Shown here piece by piece: positions 15,402 to 23,662 of a DNA stretch of 32,080 nucleotides. Under the pieces are notes generated by a model. It was not told the DNA's origin, searched no databases, and was given only the letters and a program-made list of their open reading frames with translations. Source of the stretch: an uncultured Alphaproteobacteria bacterium (GTDB taxonomy: Bacteria; Pseudomonadota; Alphaproteobacteria; Paracaedibacterales; CAITNM01). The translations under genes were made by a program, and so were the position numbers. Position 1 is the stretch's first letter. Every line of letters starts with the position of its first letter. The stretch is taken from positions 1 to 32,080 of the forward strand of contig CAITNM010000011.1 in NCBI GenBank assembly GCA_903893805.1. Reading direction: 5' to 3'.

Positions 15402-16613
15402 ATGTTTTCGAAGTCCGCATTTAAATTAAGCCTTATTTTCTTATGCATTTTCTTACCTTTCTTTAACGGTGCTGCAATTTTTTATTCGCACTCATTTTCA
15501 AATCCTTTTATTTCTGTCGACAATGAAGTGTTAAATTTTTTAGAAATCAACACTAAGTTATCATTTTTCATGCGAATTATCGGTGGATATTTCTTAGGCA
15601 AACTTGCTGATAAAATTGGCTTTTTCAAAACAATGAAATTAATCGGTTTAGGGTTTATCATCGCTAGTTTTTCCTTGGTATTTTTTGATCCCTTGCATAT
15701 TTTTGAAAGCGAAATTCTGTTGTGCCTAGTGCATGGATTAATGTCTTTTTTGAGGTGGAGCTGTTTTATTCTGCCAGTAATTTATATTTTTCAGCACAAT
15801 CAAAAAATTAGGCGATTCAACCATAGCGCTGTTGCTTGGACAGCAGTTATTTTTGCTATGTTTTTCGCTAATTTATGCACGACAATATTTTCAAATATAG
15901 ATCAGCTTACCTGGTGCATAATATATGGATTAATTGGCTTAATCACCAATGCCATCTACAGTTATGTAGAAATTCTGCCCAGACCAAAACTCCAAAAAAC
16001 CGAAGAAGACCCTATTTCCAAACAAGCATTTTTACTTGCTTTTCTTCTTTCCGGTTTGTGCGCAGTTTGCATTTCGTACCAATATTCTTTTATTGAGTAT
16101 TACCTTAAAAACGTGATGATTATTAATACCGCAGGACAACAATTAATTTATTCTCCATTTTGGATAACGCTTGTGCTTACACTAATACCAGCAGCGAACA
16201 TTACCAGAAAATTAGAAACGACAAAAATTCTTCAAAAGTCATTACTAGGAATACTATTGTCGGTTGGTTTGTTTTATCTTATTCCGTTATTTGATCGCAC
16301 AATTTTAGTGATACATCAGATAATATATGCAATCTCATTCGGCTTATTTTTACCTCCGGCTCTCAGATTTATCTACCGACTTTTGCATGGATATAATTTC
16401 TACTTCCCTATGAGCTTTACGTTTAGTTTAGGATTTTCCAGCTTTATTCTGATATCAAATCATTTAGCAAAATTAAACTTATTTCCAGCACCGTTAGTAG
16501 GTGCATCTTTAATCACTATATTAATGTTAACTTGCCTTTTGATAAATCACACTTATGGCTTGTCTCAGAAAAATACTGAACTAAGAAAGCGCATTGCCCA
16601 CACATACAAGTAA
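15402..16613 (+). CDS. MFS-type transporter, intact tandem copy
   Basis: 403 residues with about twelve hydrophobic segments. The loop after the second helix, GGYFLGKLADKIGFFKTM, is the Major Facilitator motif A (G-x-x-x-D-x-x-G). The substrate is not evident; the overall look (GKLADKIG, long helices, short loops) fits metabolite or osmolyte porters. GTG at 15399 or ATG at 15402 could start it; I use the ATG. A five-codon frame (ATG at 15381, stop TGA just before the start) sits behind an AGGAG and is probably meaningless. The next gene is a close paralogue on the same strand, 84 bases after the stop. Confidence 0.8.
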   Translation: MFSKSAFKLSLIFLCIFLPFFNGAAIFYSHSFSNPFISVDNEVLNFLEINTKLSFFMRIIGGYFLGKLADKIGFFKTMKLIGLGFIIASFSLVFFDPLHIFESEILLCLVHGLMSFLRWSCFILPVIYIFQHNQKIRRFNHSAVAWTAVIFAMFFANLCTTIFSNIDQLTWCIIYGLIGLITNAIYSYVEILPRPKLQKTEEDPISKQAFLLAFLLSGLCAVCISYQYSFIEYYLKNVMIINTAGQQLIYSPFWITLVLTLIPAANITRKLETTKILQKSLLGILLSVGLFYLIPLFDRTILVIHQIIYAISFGLFLPPALRFIYRLLHGYNFYFPMSFTFSLGFSSFILISNHLAKLNLFPAPLVGASLITILMLTCLLINHTYGLSQKNTELRKRIAHTYK

Positions 16614-16697
16614 TTTTATTAAAAATTTCAGGGGTTGTACTTTTTTAAGTTTGAGCGTATATATTTGCTCAAATGTTGTTTATTTCCAATAATGTCC

Positions 16698-17890
16698 ATG
16701 ATTTCTAGGGATACGATAAAACTAACACTTATTTTTATCTGCATTGCGCTACATTGCTTTAATGGTGTGGGAATTTTTTTTCTCACCCTCTGTCTGAAAA
16801 ATTAATCACTTTCAGTGAAGGTGATATAGACTTTCTGACCTTAAGAAATAAACTATCATTTTTAATGCGCATTGCAGGTGGATATGCCCTTGGACATATA
16901 GCAGATAAGTTTGGTTTTTTTAAAACCATGAAAATTATTTGCTTAATCAATATTGCTACCAGCTTAATTCTTTTCATCCTTGAATCGTCAAGTATTTTTG
17001 AAAATGCAATTCTTATATGCCTAGCTCATGGATTACTCACATTCATGAGATGGAGCTCTTTGATTATACCCATTACTTATATTTTTCAACATTTCAAACA
17101 AGAAAAAGCCTATAAATATAGTGCCATTGCATTGTCTGCTGTCGTTTTTGGAATGCTAACAAACAATATGTTTTCTATCGTCTACGAGAACACAGATCAC
17201 TTCAGCGTGTTTTTAATATATGTCTCAAGTGGACTTCTAGGCTATATAATCTATAGTTATCTCGGAAATACGCAAAAAATTAAAATAGAAAAGGCTCGAG
17301 AAACTCAAATTTCAAAAGCTGCAATATCTCTGGCTTTTTTACTTTCAGGTATATGTGGTATTTGCCTCTCGTACCAATTCTATTTTGTTGAAAACTGCTT
17401 TAATACAGTAATGATTGTCGAAACTGCAGGAGAACGCTTAGCATATTCTCCATTCTGGATAACGCTTTTCCTCACACTATTACCAATAGCAAAAAAAATT
17501 AAAGATTTAGATCTTGCGAAAATTCTTCAAATATCATTATGCGGAATACTTATTTCTGTAGGATTATTTTATATTATTCCCGCATACAGCAAGCCTATTC
17601 TCTTTATTCATCAGGTAATATACGCTGTTTCGTTTGGGGTATTTTTGGCACCAGCGCTTAGGTTTATCTATCAGCTTTTGCACGGAAACCATTCCTATTT
17701 CCGAATGAATTTTATTTTTGGGGCTGGGGTTTCAACTTTTATTATGATTTCTTATCTTATGGCCAAGACAAAACTTCTTTCTGCGCCTTTTTTAGGCTTG
17801 GTGTTAATTACTACGCTGATGGCGTCATGCCTTGGGATAATTTCATATTTTAAATTTTCGAAAGAAAATGCAGCGTATAAATGCTATTGA
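16698..17890 (+). pseudogene. Second MFS-type transporter, frame broken at a T8 tract
   Basis: Tandem paralogue of the gene before it. They share the motif A region (GGYALGHIADKFGFFKTM), YSPFWITL and the LRFIYQLLHG segment. The start frame (ATG 16698, MISRDTIKLTLIFICIALHC, then FNGVGIFF) matches the paralogue's N-terminus but ends at a TAA at 16803. Continuing the other frame from 16781 gives SHPLSEKLITFSEGD and then the intact remainder to 17890. One extra T in the run 16774-16781 would restore a protein of about 400 residues. So this is a one-base loss in a T8 tract: gene decay, slipped-strand variation or a sequencing error. A shorter product from the ATG at 16865 would lack the first helix. 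Confidence 0.8.
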
Positions 17891-17911
17891 TAACAGTATG
17901 ACTGAGATGAT

Positions 17912-17935
17912 AGAAGAGAGTTGAATCTCTCTTCT
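17912..17935 (+). terminator. Strong hairpin after the broken MFS gene
   Basis: AGAAGAGAG, loop TTGAAT, CTCTCTTCT: a perfect 9-bp stem 22 bases after the MFS stop at 17890. No T-run follows on either strand, so it may be a weak terminator or an RNA 3' end structure shared by the convergent gene ending at 17991. Confidence 0.4.
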
Positions 17936-17939
17936 GCTT

Positions 17940-17977
17940 CGTCATCCAGAGCCCAAAAGGGCGTCAGGATCCAGTGA
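17940..17977 (+). repeat. Dispersed palindromic element, copy 4
   Basis: Starts CGTCATCCAGAGCCC, has a GGGCGTC arm and ends GGATCCAGTGA. Its GAGCCC/GGGC core and ends match copies 2 and 7. It sits between two convergent genes. Confidence 0.7.
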
Positions 17978-17990
17978 TAATTTTCGAAAA

Positions 17991-18704
17991 CTAGTCTTTT
18001 ATAACCACTTCATCGCGCCATTCACCCGGCTGCAAATCACCCAACTCATATGGGCCATAGCTAGTGCGAATCAAGCGATTCACGCTTAAATCGAAATAGT
18101 CCATAATCCTGCGAATTTCGCGATTTTTACCTTCAGTCAATGTCACTTGAAGCCAAGCATTTTGTCCTTTTTGAGCAAAATCTTTTTCTGGCTCAACAAG
18201 CACTTCCCGGTAGGTAATGCCATCAATAGTCATGCCCTGTTGAAGCGCATCAATATCTAAGTTGGTTATGTCACCAAACACGCGCACCCGATAAACCCGC
18301 TTCCATTCCGTTTGAGGCGATTCAGCAAACCGTGAAAACTCACCGTTATTGGTAAGCAATAAAAGCCCTTCGGAATTGAGGTCAAGCCGCCCAACTGAAA
18401 TAACCCGTTCATCTAGCCCTTGCTCTTTCAGGTATTCAAAAACAGTTTCGCGGCCTTGTTCATCACGATGGGTGGTCACCAATCCCGCAGGCTTGTAAAA
18501 AGCCCAGACTTTAACATCATCTACAGTCTGAATAGGTTTTCCATCAACAGTGATAACTTCACTACCGTCAACAAGCGGAGCCGGCTGCTTAGCAACCGTA
18601 CCATCAACGCAGACGCGCCCTTGGTCAATATAGCGATCAGCGTCACGCCGTGAACAAACGCCACAAAGGGAAATATATTTATTTAAGCGTATTTTTTCTA
18701 ACAT
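17991..18704 (-). CDS. RsuA/RluB-family 16S/23S rRNA pseudouridine synthase
   Basis: Converts a uridine of rRNA to pseudouridine. 237 residues. An N-terminal S4 RNA-binding domain (about 5-60, RLNKYISLCGVCSRRDADRY) is followed by the catalytic domain. The active Asp108 lies in VGRLDLNSEGLLLLTNNGE. The motif KPAGLVTTHRD and the C-terminal EGKNREIRRIMDYF are typical. It is shorter than E. coli RluB (about 290). RluB, RluE, RluF and RsuA types cannot be separated safely. Its start overlaps the end of the upstream gene by seven bases, so they are probably co-transcribed. Confidence 0.92.
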   Translation of the reverse strand: MLEKIRLNKYISLCGVCSRRDADRYIDQGRVCVDGTVAKQPAPLVDGSEVITVDGKPIQTVDDVKVWAFYKPAGLVTTHRDEQGRETVFEYLKEQGLDERVISVGRLDLNSEGLLLLTNNGEFSRFAESPQTEWKRVYRVRVFGDITNLDIDALQQGMTIDGITYREVLVEPEKDFAQKGQNAWLQVTLTEGKNREIRRIMDYFDLSVNRLIRTSYGPYELGDLQPGEWRDEVVIKD

Positions 18705-19423
18705 GCGTTTACGAACTTTTCTAAAATGATTTTATCTAATGGTCCTAAAAGGTATTCCGGATGCCACTGCACACCCAAACAAAACGGATGATTGGAATCT
18801 TCAATTCCTTCAACAACCCCGTCTTCAGCAATGGCATTAATGGTTAAACCTTTTCCTAATTGATGTATTCCTTGGTGGTGAGATGAATTAATTTGTGTTC
18901 TATCAGAACCAAACCATTCATAAAGTTTGGTGCCATGCACAATTTCAACGCCGTGCGCAGCCTCAGTTGGAGGTACGGTATTAGTGTGCTTAATTTTAGC
19001 ACTATATTCGCTTTCAAGGTCTTGATATAGCGTACCACCATACAAAATATTAATAAGTTGATGCCCACCGCAAATGCCCAGCACGGGTTTTTGTGTTGGC
19101 AAAAAAGCTTCTAGCAGCTCTTTTTCAAATTGGCTGCGCACACTTTTGCGCTTTAACGTGGGGTGAAAATCGTTTTGCCCATATAATTCAGGGTCATGGT
19201 CAAAGTGCCCACCAGCAATAATTAATCCATCAAATTGACTAACATATTCAGGAATCAAAGCATGCTCGTACCCAATAAAGCAAGCAATTGCACCCATATT
19301 TGCTAAAGAATCGTGGTACTTATGACGGGTTGCATACCATGGGTAGTTTGAATACCAAGCGGCCTGAGGTTCAAGCTTTGTATCAAGGTAGTCAAGCGGT
19401 ATGGCAATAAGAGGCAGCGTCAT
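18698..19423 (-). CDS. Class I glutamine amidotransferase-like hydrolase (peptidase C26, PuuD-like)
   Basis: 241 residues of the gamma-glutamyl hydrolase family, which cleaves gamma-glutamyl amide bonds; PuuD acts on gamma-glutamyl-GABA in putrescine use. The triad is visible: Cys118 in LGICGGHQLIN, His221 and Glu223 in GVQWHPEYL. The early IAGGHFDHDPELYG (69-82) is the usual GG(D/H) block of these enzymes. AGGA lies just before the ATG at 19423. No putrescine pathway gene is adjacent, so the substrate is unknown. Confidence 0.85.
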   Translation of the reverse strand: MTLPLIAIPLDYLDTKLEPQAAWYSNYPWYATRHKYHDSLANMGAIACFIGYEHALIPEYVSQFDGLIIAGGHFDHDPELYGQNDFHPTLKRKSVRSQFEKELLEAFLPTQKPVLGICGGHQLINILYGGTLYQDLESEYSAKIKHTNTVPPTEAAHGVEIVHGTKLYEWFGSDRTQINSSHHQGIHQLGKGLTINAIAEDGVVEGIEDSNHPFCLGVQWHPEYLLGPLDKIILEKFVNAC

Positions 19424-19458
19424 AAAATTCCTGTGGTTGTATTCAGTTTATAACAGAA

Positions 19459-19516
19459 GATTAGCTTTGGTACTATCATGAATTCATTCAAAGCTAACGG
19501 CAATAAAGCCATCTAG
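19459..19516 (-). repeat. 58-bp direct repeat A: relic of the 3' end of the PBP4 gene
   Basis: Matches 20636-20693 at 53 of 58 positions in the same orientation. Read on the minus strand it encodes LLDGFIAVSFE and a stop, against ILDGFIADCFE and a stop in the PBP4 gene. It also carries 23-25 bases of the sequence past that stop. It lies alone in the gap between two unrelated genes and has no full coding frame, so it is a remnant. Confidence 0.85.
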
Positions 19517-19552
19517 CAACCCATTGCAAATTTTTGGAAAATCTAACTCACC

Positions 19553-20425
19553 TCAAGAACCTTTAACTTGTGCATCGCCAATAATGATCACTGCGTTACC
19601 AGCGCCCGTGTTAATAATTCCTCGATTCATTGCCGTGATCTCCACAGGTCCATTCGATTGGTTATCATAAAACTGCCATCTTCCGCGAACTTTATCATAG
19701 TAAATAGCATAAGCATGACCGGTGCGTCCCAAGGATAAGACAAAATCTCCCGTATAAGTTATCGCCCTAACCGTTAAATCTCCATTAAGTTCAAGTTTTG
19801 TAATATTGTTATCGTTCCAATCCTTATATTCCACCCATTTAACTGGTTGATAAAAAAATAGATCTTTTCCATCAAAGTCGGTAAGCATATAGTTCTCAAG
19901 CAAACTTTCGTTGCCAAGGTATATTTCTTTGGCAATCTGCTTTTCCGCATATCTGCCAAGCGCTCTGACAATCGAAAGATCAGATGGATGCATTCTTAAG
20001 TTTTTAGGCGTTGCAATATCTTCTTTGGAAATTTTAAGGCTATTTACATAGTAATTTCCCAGGCTATCTTTTCTTACAACTATCGATAGCTGATCTTTTA
20101 ATTTAGGGGTTTGGATGATGGCATTTAAGAAAGAATATAAAACACAGGCCCAATCACTGGTTTTTTGTTTGAATGGATTACCTATGGTTAAGCTATCTAA
20201 TTCTGGTGTCACGTCTAAGTACTGTGGATTAAGCGACGGATTCGAATCATTAGATCTAATAGTGTCGGCCCCCTCAGTATTAAGACTTGATGCTGCACAT
20301 GGGCTACCTATTGTCGCCTCTATATCATCGTCAACACTCGACAAAATACCATCAGTAGTACCAGCTGCAATAGCATAGTTAAAAATGGTTGCATGCAGCA
20401 GCAAAAGAATAAATTTCGCCTTCAT
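19553..20425 (-). CDS. Exported papain-like fold protein of unknown function
   Basis: 290 residues with a signal peptide of about 20 residues (MKAKFILLLLHATIFNYAIA). A low-complexity stretch follows to about residue 75. The mature domain has Cys94 in KQKTSDWACVLYSFLNAI with Gln87 before it, and later His237 with a Trp and Asp/Asn in GHAYAIYYDKVRGRWQFYDN. The order Gln, Cys, His, Asn resembles papain-fold cysteine peptidases such as calpain-like or C39-like enzymes. Spacing between Gln and Cys is seven rather than the usual six, so this is a structural suggestion, not proof of activity. It lies between two 58-bp direct repeats, so it may be a recent insertion. No partner gene is evident. Confidence 0.6.
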   Translation of the reverse strand: MKAKFILLLLHATIFNYAIAAGTTDGILSSVDDDIEATIGSPCAASSLNTEGADTIRSNDSNPSLNPQYLDVTPELDSLTIGNPFKQKTSDWACVLYSFLNAIIQTPKLKDQLSIVVRKDSLGNYYVNSLKISKEDIATPKNLRMHPSDLSIVRALGRYAEKQIAKEIYLGNESLLENYMLTDFDGKDLFFYQPVKWVEYKDWNDNNITKLELNGDLTVRAITYTGDFVLSLGRTGHAYAIYYDKVRGRWQFYDNQSNGPVEITAMNRGIINTGAGNAVIIIGDAQVKGS

Positions 20426-20482
20426 ATGAAAACCAAATGTTAATTATTGGTAATTATATATTTACATAACGAAATTAATTAT

Positions 20483-20520
20483 TTGTTAATAATTGTTAAA
20501 TTTTTATTTACTATTGTTAA
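20483..20520. promoter_or_regulatory. Three phased TTGTTAA heptamers upstream of the papain-like gene
   Basis: TTGTTAA occurs at 20483, 20493 and 20514, offsets 10 and 21 bases, close to one and two helical turns. It lies about 60-95 bases before the minus-strand start at 20425 in an AT-rich stretch. The same heptamer is upstream of the exported subtilisin gene (13147). It may bind a regulator or nucleoid protein, but AT-rich coincidence is possible. Confidence 0.25.
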
Positions 20521-20615
20521 TATACAGTAAATTTACTTTGTATGATGGCTGTTTAGCAAAAAACACCGGCATTAGGTGATTTTCAATCAGTTATTACATG
20601 GTGCAAATTAAGAGT

Positions 20616-20634
20616 ATCAGCTTTCTTAGCTGAT
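20616..20634 (-). terminator. Hairpin downstream of the PBP4 gene
   Basis: ATCAGCT, loop TTCTT, AGCTGAT: perfect 7-bp stem 26 bases past the PBP4 stop. It has only a weak T-run on the minus strand, so termination is possible but not strong. Confidence 0.35.
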
Positions 20635-20635
20635 T

Positions 20636-20693
20636 GATTAGCTTTGGTACTATAATGAATTCATTCAAAGCAATCGGCAATGAAACCATCTAG
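20636..20693 (-). repeat. 58-bp direct repeat B: 3' end of the PBP4 gene
   Basis: Contains the last 11 codons and the stop of the PBP4 gene (stop at 20661) and 25 bases beyond. It is the parental-looking copy of the relic at 19459-19516; five bases differ. Confidence 0.85.
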
Positions 20694-21968
20694 AATCGGG
20701 TAAACGTCGCTAAGCGGAGGCGCAAAGTTTTGGGCCCCTATAACAAATACTTGTGGAACATCCCTGTCAACGTTATAACCACACAAGCAATTAATGCCAG
20801 ACATCGAGCCCGTTTTGGCCCTAATGCCAACTGGTAAAGTGGTGCGGTTTTTAAGGGTGGTATTTGCCTCACCCATGCAAGCTAGGGCCCCAACAAATTC
20901 TTTAACTTCATATGCTTTTTGTAAAAGCTTAAACAGTTGGCGCGGCTGAATGCGGTTGTAACGGGATAGCCCAGATCCATCAACAAACAAAGCTTTGTCC
21001 ATGTCAACATTTAAATGGGTTTTAATTAGGGCTTTAATGGCGGCGTCTCCTTCTTCCCATTTTAGTATGGGGGCAGTGCTTTCTTTAGTGATAATTTTTA
21101 AGTACAAAGCGTCGAACACGAAGTTGTCTGATATTTTCAATGCCGGGGGAATAATTGCGCTCAACGGTGCTGACTTATGGGTTGCAACTAGTTGCGCATC
21201 GCCGGAGTATGGATCTTTCACAATCACCACTTTGGCATTAAGTTTCGCTGTTTTCAAAATATTTTTGAACTTATTTAAAATGTAACCATCAAGGTTTTCA
21301 GGGGACATTTTCAGCTTCAAAGGTTGACCAGTTATACTAATAGTGCCGCTAGCTTTTATGCATTCATTATTCCACGACAGCCTGATTGCCGACTTTTCAC
21401 CCGTTACGACCTGATTATCAATTTGATAACCCCCATCATTTTCAATATTAGCAGATTGAGTGAACATACCCGGTGTAACCGTTATGGTAATTAAATTCCC
21501 ATCAATATTGGCTGCAGAAACTGGCCTGGCATAGCTTGTTGCCATATCATCGATAATAATATTTCTTGAATAGGGCGGCGTTTGAAAGGCAGAGGCATCA
21601 ACAATAATTTTCCCACTAAAATGATCACGTGGCAAAGTGTCGAGCATTCCTAAAAGGTCCTCAGAACTTAAAGTCGGGTCGCCGGAAAAGGTTACAACAG
21701 CATCGCCAGATTTGGTTATAGCTAGTTTGGTTTCATAAACAAAATCACCACCCAAAGCTTTATAAGCCAGCAAAGCCGTTACGGTTTTTTGGCAACTTGC
21801 AGGAGTAATGTAAACATCTGCATTGTGTTCCTGCGAAGCATTTTCAGCGTCTGCATCGCCAACAATATACGAATAGAACGCTGGTTTTTGATCAAAAAAC
21901 TTTTGGTGCGCAGATGTGCACCCATTCAAAAATAAAAAACAGCCAATGTAGAAAACGATTTTAAGCAT
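20661..21968 (-). CDS. dacB: D-alanyl-D-alanine carboxypeptidase/endopeptidase, PBP4 (S13) family lipoprotein
   Basis: Trims or cuts peptide side chains of peptidoglycan in the periplasm. 435 residues, typical for S13. Catalytic motifs are visible: SxxK as Ser58-Cys-Gln-Lys61 in PASCQKTV, SDN as Ser280-Asp281-Asn282 in KISDNFVFD, and KTG as Lys385-Thr-Gly in RAKTGSMSG. The block DGSGLSRYNRIQP is also characteristic. The N-terminus is a lipoprotein signal with the lipobox LNGC (Cys17), so it is likely attached to the membrane; many PBP4 enzymes are soluble. The 3' end is duplicated 1.2 kb away. ATG at 21968, with no strong ribosome site seen. Confidence 0.92.
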   Translation of the reverse strand: MLKIVFYIGCFLFLNGCTSAHQKFFDQKPAFYSYIVGDADAENASQEHNADVYITPASCQKTVTALLAYKALGGDFVYETKLAITKSGDAVVTFSGDPTLSSEDLLGMLDTLPRDHFSGKIIVDASAFQTPPYSRNIIIDDMATSYARPVSAANIDGNLITITVTPGMFTQSANIENDGGYQIDNQVVTGEKSAIRLSWNNECIKASGTISITGQPLKLKMSPENLDGYILNKFKNILKTAKLNAKVVIVKDPYSGDAQLVATHKSAPLSAIIPPALKISDNFVFDALYLKIITKESTAPILKWEEGDAAIKALIKTHLNVDMDKALFVDGSGLSRYNRIQPRQLFKLLQKAYEVKEFVGALACMGEANTTLKNRTTLPVGIRAKTGSMSGINCLCGYNVDRDVPQVFVIGAQNFAPPLSDVYPILDGFIADCFE

Positions 21969-22180
21969 TCGAATAGAAAATCATGAATATGGTTTTAACA
22001 GTACAAAATTTCAGATAGTTAGTCACCTAACGGCTGATGATTCTCAATTAAATCCATCATTAGAAACCAAACGCATTTTATTAACATAAAGATAATTTAG
22101 GCAGTCAGGCGGAAAGTTTAATTTTATGTTAAGTAAAAAGCTGTGATAATAGCCCTAGGAGAATTATTTCAAACACTTTG

Positions 22181-22672
22181 ATGAAAATACATTTGCTTAT
22201 TCTTTGTACGCTAGCCGTAGGCTTGTTAGAGAAACGTTCGTTATGGGCAAGTGAAATGCTTGAAGAGGCTGATAAAGCTCCATCCGCACATAAGGACTCC
22301 TCTTCTTTCATGACACATCATGACGTAGAAAAAAGACTATCTCTTGGCCTGTTTCCCTCTAGCAAGCAACGAGTAAAATTAGCACTGGCTCCAGCATCCC
22401 AAGAATATTTAACGGAAGAGTTTATAACAATTGTGCAAAATTTTTCGCACAAAATGGATATTTATGAAAAATGCTCCGTTATTCGCACAGTGATGAAAAT
22501 TCCTGTGCCGCAATTAGTAGCACTTAAAGACATTTTGACTGTCGAACATCTAGAACAATTTCAGGCTTTGCCAAATTCTGAGCGTGTTTCCTTCATTAAA
22601 AAACTGAACAAAATCGAACCTAATCAATGGCAAAGTGAGATTGCCACCGTAATTGAGAAACATCCTAAGTAA
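22181..22672 (+). CDS. Exported protein of unknown function
   Basis: 163 residues from the ATG at 22181, a TTG one codon earlier being possible. A signal peptide of about 20-25 residues (MKIHLLILCTLAVGLLEKRS) is followed by a mature helical-looking domain of about 135 residues with no family that I recognise. AGGAG occurs near 22157, but it is too far from the start to serve directly. The gap of 66 bases to the aldolase gene contains no clear promoter. Confidence 0.6.
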   Translation: MKIHLLILCTLAVGLLEKRSLWASEMLEEADKAPSAHKDSSSFMTHHDVEKRLSLGLFPSSKQRVKLALAPASQEYLTEEFITIVQNFSHKMDIYEKCSVIRTVMKIPVPQLVALKDILTVEHLEQFQALPNSERVSFIKKLNKIEPNQWQSEIATVIEKHPK

Positions 22673-22738
22673 ACTCAACCTTTATAAAGCAAACATTTTC
22701 ATGTAGAATTTCAAAATTACGTATAAAATTTAGTTCTC

Positions 22739-23662
22739 ATGCGCATATCACGAAAAGTTCAAAAAATTCTAAGCTTTTATGAAGCTGATACTCCAGGCAC
22801 CAAAGCAAATTTGGCAAGAATTCTAATGAACGGCAAAGTGGGTGGCACGGGAAAGCTTTTAGTTTTAGCTGTTGATCAAGGATTTGAACATGGACCAGAC
22901 CGTTCATTTTCGGCTAATCCTGAAGGATACGACCCCCACTACATGTACAAATTAGCCATTAACGCTGGCATGTCTGCTTATGCTGGGCCATTGGGTTGGC
23001 TAGAAGCCGGTGCCGGAACCTATTGCGGGCAAGTGCCACTAATTTTAAAAATGAATAGCAGCAATAGCTTAATGAGCAAAGACACAGCCCCTGATCAGTC
23101 AATTACCGCCAGTATTGACGATGCTTTGCGCCTTGGCTGCAGCGCTATTGGCTTTACAATTTACCCAGGGTCCGATGCTAGCCTTGATCAATTTGAAGAA
23201 CTACGTGACTTAAGCGCCGAAGCCAAAGCCGCAGGACTTGCCGTTGTTGTGTGGTCATACCCCCGTGGGAATTTTTCCAAAGAGGGCGAACGCGCCGTTG
23301 ATATAATTTCCTATGGCGCGCATATGGCAGCGCTGCTGGGTGCACACATTATAAAGGTAAAATTGCCAACAGAGCATTTGGAACACCCAGAAAACAAAAA
23401 AGCATTTGAAGCAAATAAAATTCCTATTAAAACGTTGGAAGACCGAATTCGCGTTGTGGTTAAGGGCTGCTTCAATGGCCGTAGAATTGTGATATTTTCT
23501 GGCCTTGAAATGAAAAACGCTAATGCCGTTGTAGATGATGCTAAGACAATTGCCGCCGGTGGCGCCTTTGGATCAATCATCGGGCGCAATTGTTTCCAAC
23601 GCCCTTATGAAGAAGCGCTAGCGATGTTGAAAGATGTCGCTGCGGTTTACCAAAAAGCTTAG
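22739..23662 (+). CDS. fbaB: Fructose-bisphosphate aldolase class I (DhnA/FbaB type)
   Basis: Cleaves fructose 1,6-bisphosphate to dihydroxyacetone phosphate and glyceraldehyde 3-phosphate through a Schiff base (EC 4.1.2.13). 307 residues. Family features are VDQGFEHGP (45-53), the SSNSL block (107-111), FTIYPGS (139-145) and the lysine strand AHIIKVKLPT, where Lys206 is the likely Schiff-base residue. The C-terminal IAAGGAFGSIIGRNCFQRP is the phosphate-binding end. ATG at 22739, with no strong ribosome site. Its last four bases overlap the end of the opposite-strand ankyrin gene. Confidence 0.93.
   Translation: MRISRKVQKILSFYEADTPGTKANLARILMNGKVGGTGKLLVLAVDQGFEHGPDRSFSANPEGYDPHYMYKLAINAGMSAYAGPLGWLEAGAGTYCGQVPLILKMNSSNSLMSKDTAPDQSITASIDDALRLGCSAIGFTIYPGSDASLDQFEELRDLSAEAKAAGLAVVVWSYPRGNFSKEGERAVDIISYGAHMAALLGAHIIKVKLPTEHLEHPENKKAFEANKIPIKTLEDRIRVVVKGCFNGRRIVIFSGLEMKNANAVVDDAKTIAAGGAFGSIIGRNCFQRPYEEALAMLKDVAAVYQKA

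Noticed and set aside
16865-17890. Treating the second MFS gene as complete from the ATG at 16865
   Set aside because: The paralogue and the in-register upstream residues show that the N-terminal helix lies in a shifted frame; a start here would drop that helix.
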